Both the position numbers and the translations under genes were made by a program. From UBA3103 sp002365855 (lineage in GTDB: Bacteria; Bacillota; Desulfotomaculia; Desulfotomaculales; Pelotomaculaceae), in assembly GCA_030627625.1 (NCBI GenBank), contig DAOURR010000094.1, forward strand, positions 1 through 6,082: a stretch of 6,082 bases of DNA. The letters run 5' to 3'. How positions within the stretch are numbered: position 1 is the first letter of the stretch; each line of letters opens with the position of its first letter. The notes below the pieces were generated by a model that worked only from the letters and a program-made list of their open reading frames with translations, had not been told where the DNA came from and did not search any database. Positions 1 through 5,961 of the stretch are shown in pieces.

Positions 1-277
1 AAAAAATACGGGCGAAGGACTTGGCCAGCACCGCTCCCACATCGGCATACTTGATCGCCAGCGGCGCCTGCTCCCTGGATGAGCCGCAGCCGAAGTTCGT
101 GCCGGCTACAATGAAGTCCCCGGCAGACACTTTGCCATAGAAGTCGGAGTCCAGGTCTTCCATAACATGCTTGGCCAGTTCCTTCATATCCAGGGTTTTG
201 AATTTATATTTTCCTGATATGATGTAGTCGGTATTGACATCACTGCCAAATTTATGGGCACTGCCGTTAAACTCCAT
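1..277 (-). CDS. leuD: LeuD/HacB-type small subunit of a 3-isopropylmalate dehydratase/homoaconitase (C-terminal part outside window)
   Basis: This is the small (swivel-domain) subunit of a two-subunit aconitase-family hydro-lyase that works with the large subunit encoded just upstream. Seen: ATG at 277-275, then 92 codons open to the window edge; family members are about 160-170 residues, so roughly the N-terminal half is present. The family motif NFGCGSSREQAP spans residues 61-72, and its Ser-Ser-Arg segment belongs to the substrate-binding surface. The early motif DVNTDYIISGKY (13-24) leads into the substrate-selecting loop, which here reads YKFKTLD. The start is supported by a weak purine-rich site, AGGTG (283-287), 5 nt ahead. 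It lies 32 nt after the large-subunit stop, so co-transcription is very likely. Known of the family: this loop helps separate isopropylmalate from homoaconitate and aconitate. Inferred: the two lysines in the loop favour a substrate with an extra carboxylate over isopropylmalate. The leu symbol therefore names the family, not a proven leucine role. Confidence 0.88.
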   Translation of the reverse strand, partial: MEFNGSAHKFGSDVNTDYIISGKYKFKTLDMKELAKHVMEDLDSDFYGKVSAGDFIVAGTNFGCGSSREQAPLAIKYADVGAVLAKSFARIF

Positions 278-309
278 AAAAACACCTGCTTTTTAAAATA
301 TTTTATTAT

Positions 310-1563
310 TTAGATAAACTCTCTGGGGTCGGTGATTTTCCCGGTCAGGGCGCTGGCCGCCACTGTAGCTGGAGAAGCCAGGTAGATCTCGGCGCTGGAG
401 TTGCCCATGCGGCCTTTGAAATTTCTGTTGGCGGTGGAAATGACGGTCTCACCGTCGGAAGGCACGCCGTTATGGGTTCCCACGCAGGGCCCGCAGCCTG
501 GAGTTACCAGCGCGGCCCCGGATTCCACCAGAGACTGGATGATCCCTTCAGACATAGCGTCTAACAAGACCCGGCGGGAAGAAGGCGCCACAATAAGACG
601 GACATCACGGTGGACCCTTTTGCCGCCAAGGATACCCGCGGCAATACGCAGGTCCTCCAGCCGCCCGTTGGTGCAGGTGCCAATAACAGCCTGCTGTACC
701 GGCTTCCCGGCCAGCTGGCTGACGGGAGCCGTGTTATCAACTCGGTGGGGCTTGGCCAGTTGAGGCTCCAGCTTGGAGGCGTCAATTTCCAGAACCCTGG
801 CGTATAAAGCGTCAGGGTCGGCCGATACCGGCTGGTACGCCAGGTCTGAAAACCGCTTCAGCCAGGTGAGTGTTTTTTCATCTGCCTCCAAAATTCCTGC
901 CTTGGCGCCCATTTCTATAGCCATATTGGCAATGGTAAAGCGGGCTTCCTGGGACAGCGCGGTCACCGCCTCGCCGCTATATTCAGTTGCCATATAGGTT
1001 GCGCCGTCTGCGGTTACCTCACCAATGAGATAGAGAATCAGGTCCTTTGAAAAGACGCCGGGGGCCAGTTTACCATTACACACGATCTTAATTGTTTCAG
1101 GAACTTTGAACCACATTCGGCCGGATATCAGAGCTCCGGCCAGGTCCGTGGAACCAACCCCTGTGGAAAAAGCGTTCAGCGCGCCATAAGTGCAGGTGTG
1201 AGAATCCGCGCCAACAACCAGGCTGCCTGGTCCCACCTCGCCGCTTTCTGGAATAAGCTGGTGGCACACACCTTCACCAATATCGTAGAGGCGAAATCCT
1301 TTTTCACCGGTAAACTCCCTCATCAGCTTGTGCAGGGCCGAAACCCCTTCGTTAGGGCTGGGGGCGCTGTGGTCGATTACGAAAGCGACACGGTCCCGGT
1401 CGAACACCTTTGTGCCGCCCATTTCTTTAAAGGCCCTGATGGCCAGGGGGGCGGTCCCGTCCTGACCCATGACATAGTCAACCCGGGCTACTACAATTTC
1501 ATTGGCATGAGCTATCGCACCGCAGTGGCTGGAAATGATTTTTTCTATAATCGTTTGGCCCAA
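310..1563 (-). CDS. leuC: LeuC/HacA-type large subunit of a 3-isopropylmalate dehydratase/homoaconitase ([4Fe-4S] hydro-lyase)
   Basis: This is the catalytic large subunit of a cytoplasmic [4Fe-4S] dehydratase that isomerises 2-hydroxy to 3-hydroxy tricarboxylic or isopropylmalate-type acids through a cis-ene intermediate. Counting from the chosen start (417 residues, usual length for the short LeuC/HacA class), the segment GADSHTCTYGA lies near 118-128. The three expected cluster cysteines are C297 (GTCTNGR), C357 and C360 (PGCGPCVG). The frame is intact to TAA at 312-310. Start choice: two in-frame TTG codons occur, at 1569-1567 and 1563-1561. The second lies 8 nt after AGGAGG (1572-1577) and gives the family-typical N-terminus MGQTIIEKI. 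The first would overlap the upstream TGA by 4 nt but is only 2 nt from that core. Either way, translation is probably coupled to the upstream synthase gene. Whether the substrate is homocitrate, citrate or isopropylmalate cannot be read from this subunit alone. Confidence 0.93.
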   Translation of the reverse strand: MGQTIIEKIISSHCGAIAHANEIVVARVDYVMGQDGTAPLAIRAFKEMGGTKVFDRDRVAFVIDHSAPSPNEGVSALHKLMREFTGEKGFRLYDIGEGVCHQLIPESGEVGPGSLVVGADSHTCTYGALNAFSTGVGSTDLAGALISGRMWFKVPETIKIVCNGKLAPGVFSKDLILYLIGEVTADGATYMATEYSGEAVTALSQEARFTIANMAIEMGAKAGILEADEKTLTWLKRFSDLAYQPVSADPDALYARVLEIDASKLEPQLAKPHRVDNTAPVSQLAGKPVQQAVIGTCTNGRLEDLRIAAGILGGKRVHRDVRLIVAPSSRRVLLDAMSEGIIQSLVESGAALVTPGCGPCVGTHNGVPSDGETVISTANRNFKGRMGNSSAEIYLASPATVAASALTGKITDPREFI

Positions 1564-1565
1564 TA

Positions 1566-2699
1566 TCAATCCCTCCTCCCAAAGTAATCCTCATAAATGT
1601 ACATCAGCTCTTTATCAAACAAAGACCGCTTTAAAGAAACAGTGTTGGAACGGACTTTAGGCAACAGTTCCTTGGCGTGATGTTCGGTCAACACTATGCC
1701 GAACTCTGCAAATTTGGCCCTTAAAGACGCTGTGCCTGAGTGCTTGCCGATGACAATCTGGCGCAGGAGACCTACTTCTTCGGGATGGAAGGCCTCGTAA
1801 GTCGTGGGATTTTTCTGCACTCCATCAGCATGTATCCCGGATTCATGGGCAAACATGTTTGAGCCCACGATAGCTTTCCACTTGGGAAGTTCCCTGCCCG
1901 AAGCGCGCGAAACGTATTCCGCCAATTCCAGGAACATCTCTGTTTTAAAATTCAGGTCGATATTATACAGGTGCTTTAAAGCCATAACCACTTCTTCCAG
2001 AGCAGCGTTTCCCGCCCTCTCGCCAAGGCCCATAACAGTGACACCAATGTAGTTGGCGCCAGCCTTTACTCCTGCCAGGGCGTTTGCTGTCGCCATGCCA
2101 AAGTCGTTGTGGGTGTGCATCTCTATGTCGATCCCGACAGAATCCCTGATCAGCTTGATCTGCTCGTAAATCTTGAACGGCTCCATAATCCCGACGGTAT
2201 CGCAGTAGCGGAGCCGGTCGGCCCCCGCCTCCCGGGCCGCCTTGGCAAAAGCAATTAAGAAATCAAGATCACTCCTGGAAGCGTCTTCAGCGTTGACGGA
2301 GATCTTCATCCCTTCTTTCTTAGCAAAACAGGTGGCTTTGACCATCTGCTCCAGGACCCATTCCCTGGATGTCTTCAACTTGTGTTTGATATGGATATCA
2401 GAGGTGGAGATGGAAATAGCCACTGCGTCAACCCCGCAGCTCAGAGAAGCTTCTATGTCCTCTATAACAGGACGGTTCCAGCCCATAATGCTCGCCTTCA
2501 AACCGGCACGGCAGATGGCGGTAATAGCTTCCTTTTCATCCCCGCCCATAACCGGTATTCCAGCCTCTATCTGGTGAACACCCATTTCGTCAAGAAGCCT
2601 TGCGATCCTGACCTTTTCCCTATTGGCAAAAACGACCCCGGCCGTTTGTTCCCCATCCCTTAAGGTTGTGTCTACAATCACGATATTTTTATTCATCAT
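1566..2699 (-). CDS. nifV: NifV-type homocitrate synthase (possibly Re-citrate synthase)
   Basis: This 377-residue enzyme belongs to the DRE-TIM metallolyase (HMGL-like) family. It condenses acetyl-CoA with a 2-oxo acid in the cytoplasm, and homocitrate synthase is the closest named match I recognise. Seen: the N-terminal TTLRDGEQTAG (11-21) supplies catalytic Arg14 and metal ligand Asp15. SDIHIKHKL (100-108) is the homocitrate-type form, where isopropylmalate synthases have SPIHMEYKL. HTHNDFG (195-201) gives metal-binding His195 and His197, GLGERAGNA spans 224-232, and HESGIHADG (285-293) carries the likely catalytic His290. There is no C-terminal LeuA-type regulatory domain, so leucine-style allosteric inhibition is not expected. 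The first of two adjacent ATG codons (2699) is preferred: AAGGAG (2709-2714) lies 9 nt ahead. Its stop meets the leuC-type start, forming a tight cassette. Known: C. kluyveri Re-citrate synthase belongs to the same subfamily, so oxaloacetate rather than 2-oxoglutarate is a real alternative substrate. No other nif gene is visible. Confidence 0.88.
   Translation of the reverse strand: MMNKNIVIVDTTLRDGEQTAGVVFANREKVRIARLLDEMGVHQIEAGIPVMGGDEKEAITAICRAGLKASIMGWNRPVIEDIEASLSCGVDAVAISISTSDIHIKHKLKTSREWVLEQMVKATCFAKKEGMKISVNAEDASRSDLDFLIAFAKAAREAGADRLRYCDTVGIMEPFKIYEQIKLIRDSVGIDIEMHTHNDFGMATANALAGVKAGANYIGVTVMGLGERAGNAALEEVVMALKHLYNIDLNFKTEMFLELAEYVSRASGRELPKWKAIVGSNMFAHESGIHADGVQKNPTTYEAFHPEEVGLLRQIVIGKHSGTASLRAKFAEFGIVLTEHHAKELLPKVRSNTVSLKRSLFDKELMYIYEDYFGRRD
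1572..1577 (-). promoter_or_regulatory. Shine-Dalgarno site deciding the leuC-type start
   Basis: AGGAGG on the minus strand lies inside the last codons of the upstream synthase gene. It is 8 nt from the TTG at 1563 and 2 nt from the TTG at 1569. An overlapping GGGAGG (1575-1580) would sit 5 nt from the 1569 TTG, so the outer start is not excluded. The usual spacing and the family N-terminus favour the inner one. Confidence 0.7.
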
Positions 2700-2708
2700 A
2701 CTTACTCA

Positions 2709-2714
2709 CTCCTT
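2709..2714 (-). promoter_or_regulatory. Shine-Dalgarno site of the nifV-type gene
   Basis: AAGGAG on the minus strand ends 9 nt before the first ATG (2699) and 12 nt before the second, which supports the first. It begins one base after the 3' arm of the hairpin at 2716-2746. Confidence 0.75.
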
Positions 2715-2715
2715 A

Positions 2716-2746
2716 GTTGAACGGCTTCTCCCGGAAGATGTTCAAC
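2716..2746 (-). promoter_or_regulatory. 5'-leader hairpin next to the nifV-type ribosome-binding site
   Basis: On the minus strand, GTTGAAC and GTTCAAC form a perfect 7-bp stem around 17 nt. Inside, CTTC and GAAG add 4 bp after a 2x2 internal loop (AT/CC) and close a 5-nt loop, CGGGA. No U-run follows, so it is not an intrinsic terminator. Its position, ending one base before the Shine-Dalgarno site, suggests an effect on translation start or mRNA stability. It could instead be a DNA operator. The function is inferred only. Confidence 0.5.
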
Positions 2747-2785
2747 ATATGAATAAACCGGTTTAGCCCGACATTTCTTATTAGC

Positions 2786-2794
2786 ATAGTATCA
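2786..2794 (-). promoter_or_regulatory. Candidate extended -10 promoter for the nifV-leuC-leuD unit
   Basis: On the minus strand TGATACTAT fits an extended -10 element (TGn followed by TAnnAT). No good -35 hexamer stands 16-18 nt upstream; the best there matches about 3 of 6 positions. A transcript from here would start near 2779 and carry the hairpin at 2716-2746 in its leader. A promoter is expected somewhere in this spacer because a terminator precedes it, but this exact site is tentative. Confidence 0.25.
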
Positions 2795-2820
2795 TATAAA
2801 ACCAAATGCTGAAAGACAGA

Positions 2821-2877
2821 AACCAGGGTGAGGCTTCCCCCAGATACTGGATGCTTTGTTCTTCGGAGCCTCTGGTT
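2821..2877. repeat. Imperfect 57-bp inverted repeat between gatB and the nifV-type gene
   Basis: The outer arms are AACCAG and CTGGTT, a perfect 6-bp pair. Next inward come AGGCT/AGCCT (5 bp) and CC/GG, interrupted by a 4-nt and a 1-nt bulge, for about 13 pairs in all. A smaller dyad, CCAG-TAT-CTGG, lies at 2840-2850 within the loop. There is no U-run, so it does not look like a terminator. It is either a structured RNA element or a small repeat of the REP/MITE kind; I recognise no known riboswitch or T-box motif in it. Confidence 0.5.
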
Positions 2878-2923
2878 TATTCCGGTGAATAACAGTATTC
2901 AACGCCTGTTTGGAAATAACCAT

Positions 2924-2952
2924 AAAAAAAGGAGGGCCCTGCCGGGCCCCTC
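2924..2952 (-). terminator. Rho-independent terminator of the gatCAB operon
   Basis: The minus strand reads GAGGGGCCC, loop GGCA, GGGCCCTC, then C and a run of seven T. Six GC pairs form the core, extended by further pairs if one G is bulged. The structure begins 2 nt after the gatB TAG stop. It ends the gatCAB transcript and implies a separate promoter for the next gene cluster. Confidence 0.88.
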
Positions 2953-2954
2953 AC

Positions 2955-4391
2955 CTAAAGTTTTTTCTTCAACAGCCTGTTAACAAGCTCGGGATTAGCC
3001 TTTCCTTTGGTTAACTTCATGACCTGACCGACCAGGAAACCCAGGGCGCGTTCCTTCCCGGCCCGGTAGTCCTCAACCGATCTGGGATTCCCGGACAGGA
3101 TTTGATCTACTACCGCTTCTATAGCGCTTTCGTCGCTGATCTGTACCAGTCCTTTTTCCTTGACGATAACCTCGGCGTCCTTACCGGAAGAGAACATCTC
3201 CTCAAATACAGACTTGGCTATTTTCCCGCTGATGGTACCCTTGTCAATGAGCAGCAGCAGGGAGGCGAGCTGGGCCGGCTTTACCCTGCATTCTGTAATC
3301 TCCATGGCGCCTGCGTTAAGCAGCCTGGAGAGGTCGCCCATTACCCAGTTGCTCACCGTCTTGGCGTTAGGGCAGGCCGCTACACAGGCCTCAAAATAAT
3401 CTGCCAGCTCCTTGGTATTGGTCAGCACAGCAGCATCATAATCAGGCAGGTCGTATTCTTTCACATAACGCTCCCTGCGCGCGTCCGGCAGCTCCGGCAG
3501 TGAATTACGGATATCTTCTACCCATTCCTTATCAATCACCAGGGGAACCAGGTCCGGCTCAGGTAAGTAGCGGTAGTCATGGGCATGCTCCTTGCTTCGC
3601 ATGGATAGGGTAACACCCTTGCCTTCGTCCCAGGTCCTGGTTTCCTGGACGATCCGGCCGCCTTTTTCCAACACGTCAGCCTGGCGCTCGACCTCGTAGG
3701 ACAGGGCTTTGAACAGCGCTTTAAAAGAATTCAGGTTTTTTATTTCCGTCTTGGTCCCAAATGTATCGCTTCCCACCGGCCTGATGGAAATATTGGCATC
3801 GCAGCGGAGGCTGCCTTCTTCCATCTTGCAGTCGGAAACACCAGTATACTGGATTATCGCTTTGAGTTTTTCAATGTACCGGCGGGCCTCCTCCGGTGAG
3901 CGCAAGTCCGGTTCGGATACAATTTCGATCAGCGGCACACCTGCCCGGTTGTAGTCCACAAGGGAATAGGGGGTGGTTGTAATAGTCCCCTGGTGCACCA
4001 GCTTGCCGGTGTCTTCTTCCATGTGCAGCCTGGTGATGCCAATTCTTTTTTCCCCGTCGTCCGTTTGGACATCTAGATAGCCGTGTTCGGCGATTGGCAG
4101 GTCATATTGTGAAATCTGGTAGTTTTTAGGCATATCGGGATAATAATAATTTTTCCGGTCAAACTTGGAAAAACCGGCTACCTGGCAGTTCAAAGCCAGA
4201 GCAGCGCGGACGGCATACTCAACAACTTTTTTGTTGACAACCGGAAGAACCCCGGGCAGTCCCAGGCAGACGGGGCAGACATGCGTATTGGGTTCACCAC
4301 CGAACTCGGTGGTGGAATCACAAAATATTTTCGTCCTGGTCCTGAGCTCTATATGGACCTCCAGGCCTATTACCGTTTCATACTGGGCCAA
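2955..4391 (-). CDS. gatB: Aspartyl/glutamyl-tRNA amidotransferase subunit B
   Basis: GatB binds misacylated Glu-tRNA(Gln) or Asp-tRNA(Asn), activates the side-chain carboxylate with ATP, and accepts ammonia channelled from GatA. Seen: 478 residues, the usual full length, starting with the typical MAQYETVIGLEVH. The kinase-like core carries HMEEDTGK (123-130) and DYNRAGVPLIEIVSEPD (146-162), and the C-terminal GatB/YqeY tail that contacts tRNA spans about 330-478, ending in a lysine-rich tail. The start codon is TTG (4391-4389), placed 8 nt after AGGAGG (4400-4405). No ATG in frame fits the conserved N-terminus. The cysteine cluster near the N-terminus is incomplete: C24, C39 and C42 are present, but the position two after C24, often Cys in relatives, is Ser26. 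The gene follows gatA by 40 nt and is the last gene before the terminator. Confidence 0.98.
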   Translation of the reverse strand: MAQYETVIGLEVHIELRTRTKIFCDSTTEFGGEPNTHVCPVCLGLPGVLPVVNKKVVEYAVRAALALNCQVAGFSKFDRKNYYYPDMPKNYQISQYDLPIAEHGYLDVQTDDGEKRIGITRLHMEEDTGKLVHQGTITTTPYSLVDYNRAGVPLIEIVSEPDLRSPEEARRYIEKLKAIIQYTGVSDCKMEEGSLRCDANISIRPVGSDTFGTKTEIKNLNSFKALFKALSYEVERQADVLEKGGRIVQETRTWDEGKGVTLSMRSKEHAHDYRYLPEPDLVPLVIDKEWVEDIRNSLPELPDARRERYVKEYDLPDYDAAVLTNTKELADYFEACVAACPNAKTVSNWVMGDLSRLLNAGAMEITECRVKPAQLASLLLLIDKGTISGKIAKSVFEEMFSSGKDAEVIVKEKGLVQISDESAIEAVVDQILSGNPRSVEDYRAGKERALGFLVGQVMKLTKGKANPELVNRLLKKKL

Positions 4392-4399
4392 AGCAAAAC

Positions 4400-4405
4400 C
4401 CTCCT
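4400..4405 (-). promoter_or_regulatory. Shine-Dalgarno site supporting the gatB TTG start
   Basis: A perfect AGGAGG on the minus strand lies 8 nt before the TTG at 4391. It decides the start in the absence of a usable ATG. Confidence 0.85.
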
Positions 4406-4431
4406 AAATCAGTCGTCGGACCGTTTACATA

Positions 4432-5892
4432 CTATATATTTGGTAAGTTTTTATGATAATCTGTATTCATTTCAAAAGTGTGAGCCGTCCGAAGCAGGGT
4501 TCCCTCGTCAAAGTGCTTACCCATTAACTGCAGGCCTACCGGCATGCCCTGGGCAAAGCCACAGGGAACAGACATGGAAGGGATCCCCGCCAGATTGATA
4601 GAGATGGTGCAGACATCAGAAAGGTACATCTGCAGCGGGTCTTCTGTCTTTTCACCGATGCGGAAGGCCACTGTAGGCGAAACCGGTGACATGAGCAAAT
4701 CATATTTTTCAAAGGCGCGGTCAAAATCACTCTTGATCAGTGTCCGCACTTTCAATGCCTTCAGGTAGTACGCGTCGTAATAACCAGCCGAAAGGGCGTA
4801 GGTTCCAAGCATAATCCGCCTCTTGACCTCAGGGCCGAAACCAAGGCTGCGGGTCCTCATAAACATATCGATAATATCTTCCGCCTGCTCCGATCTGAAT
4901 CCGTAACGGACCCCGTCATAACGAGCCAGGTTGGAGCTGGCCTCGGCAGGCGCGATCAGATAGTAAGTTGACAAAGCATACTCACTGTGGGGCAGGGTGG
5001 TGTATTCAACGGATGCGCCAAGCGATTCCATCAGGGCCATGGCCCTCTCAATGACCTCGCGCACCTCCTGATCAATTCCTTCAGCCATGTATTCTTCGGG
5101 TACCCCGATCTTCATTCCCCGCACATCATCCACTAAAAACGTGGTGTAATCCGGAACTTTAAATTTGACAGACGTCGAGTCCAAAGGATCGTGGCCACAC
5201 ATGACATTCAGCATAAGAGCGCAATCAGTGACGTCCCTGGTAAATGGACCGATCTGATCTAGGGACGAGGCAAAAGCAATCAGGCCGTAGCGGGAGACCG
5301 CACCGTAGGTAGGCTTCATGCCGACCACCCCGCAGAATGAGGCGGGCAAGCGGATAGAGCCCCCCGTGTCGGAGCCGATGGAACAAACAGCCTCGCCTGA
5401 GGAGACGGCCGCTGCAGAGCCACCACTAGAACCGCCCGGAACACGTTCCGTGTCCCAGGGGTTGCGTGTAGTAAAGAAAGCTGAGTTTTCAGTGGAAGAA
5501 CCCATGGCAAACTCATCCATATTGGCCTTGCCAAGCATGCACGACCCGGCTGCCTCAAACCTTTTTACCACCGTGGCGCTGTACGGAGGTATAAAATTGG
5601 CCAGCATCTTAGACCCGGCCGTGGTCAGAATGCCGTCTGTGCAGAGGTTATCCTTGATAGCTATGGGTATACCGGTCAGGGGTAAAATCTTCTCACCGTC
5701 CCGGATCAGCCTGTCCGCCGCACGGGCACGTTCAAGGGCGTTTTCCTTGGTCAGGGTAATATATGCCCTGACCTTGTCCTCAACTGATTCAATTCTATCG
5801 AAGACGGATGCATTCAGCTCCTCCGCCGATATCTCTTTTCTAACCAGCAGATCATGCAGCTCATGAGCCGTTTTTTGATGAAACAGCGGCAA
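4432..5892 (-). CDS. gatA: Aspartyl/glutamyl-tRNA amidotransferase subunit A
   Basis: GatA is the glutaminase of the GatCAB complex. It belongs to the amidase-signature family and releases ammonia from glutamine for the transamidation carried out on GatB. Seen: 486 residues, full length for the family. The Ser-cisSer-Lys triad is present as Lys80 (IAIKDN), Ser155 (PGGSSGGS) and Ser179 (GSDTGGSIR). The glycine-rich amidase signature spans about 150-190. The conserved ARYDGVRYG (323-331) and the C-terminal SINLAGIPSMSVPCG (431-445) are typical of true GatA rather than other amidases. The start codon is TTG (5892-5890), 8 nt after GGGGAGG (5901-5907). The gene follows gatC by 65 nt and precedes gatB by 40 nt. 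In organisms lacking GlnRS or AsnRS this complex is essential; the window does not show which tRNA is its substrate. Confidence 0.98.
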   Translation of the reverse strand: MPLFHQKTAHELHDLLVRKEISAEELNASVFDRIESVEDKVRAYITLTKENALERARAADRLIRDGEKILPLTGIPIAIKDNLCTDGILTTAGSKMLANFIPPYSATVVKRFEAAGSCMLGKANMDEFAMGSSTENSAFFTTRNPWDTERVPGGSSGGSAAAVSSGEAVCSIGSDTGGSIRLPASFCGVVGMKPTYGAVSRYGLIAFASSLDQIGPFTRDVTDCALMLNVMCGHDPLDSTSVKFKVPDYTTFLVDDVRGMKIGVPEEYMAEGIDQEVREVIERAMALMESLGASVEYTTLPHSEYALSTYYLIAPAEASSNLARYDGVRYGFRSEQAEDIIDMFMRTRSLGFGPEVKRRIMLGTYALSAGYYDAYYLKALKVRTLIKSDFDRAFEKYDLLMSPVSPTVAFRIGEKTEDPLQMYLSDVCTISINLAGIPSMSVPCGFAQGMPVGLQLMGKHFDEGTLLRTAHTFEMNTDYHKNLPNI

Positions 5893-5900
5893 TAAGTTCG

Positions 5901-5907
5901 CCTCCCC
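5901..5907 (-). promoter_or_regulatory. Shine-Dalgarno site supporting the gatA TTG start
   Basis: GGGGAGG on the minus strand lies 8 nt before the TTG at 5892. An ATG just upstream (5908-5910) is in another frame and abuts this site, so it cannot be the start. Confidence 0.8.
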
Positions 5908-5932
5908 ATGTTTTCAAAAAAGTATGGATAAA

Positions 5933-5961
5933 ACAATATGTAAAAAAAGTTTTGACCTCAA
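5933..5961 (-). promoter_or_regulatory. Weak candidate internal promoter between gatC and gatA
   Basis: The minus strand carries TTGAGG (5956-5961) and TATTGT (5933-5938), each matching 4 of 6 consensus positions, separated by exactly 17 nt. The -35 overlaps the gatC stop. The gap is AT-rich, so a chance match is quite possible. Confidence 0.2.

Noticed and set aside
294..305. 12-bp AT palindrome (TAAAATATTTTA) between the leuC-type and leuD-type genes
   Set aside because: It consists only of A and T, is too weak to act as an intrinsic terminator, and lies in a short AT-rich spacer where such symmetry is expected by chance.
1566..2699. Calling the synthase LeuA (2-isopropylmalate synthase) or citramalate synthase
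   Set aside because: It lacks the C-terminal allosteric domain and has the SD....HKL homocitrate-type motif instead of the LeuA SPIHMEYKL form.
2794..2923. Short minus-strand reading frame of about 43 codons from the ATG at 2923, inside the spacer
   Set aside because: It has no Shine-Dalgarno site, since the terminator stem and U-run sit directly upstream. It resembles no protein I recognise and overlaps the inverted repeat.
5318..5866. 182-codon plus-strand open frame inside gatA
   Set aside because: It is antisense to a gene with an intact catalytic triad, and its composition mirrors gatA codons. No independent ribosome-binding site or motif supports it.
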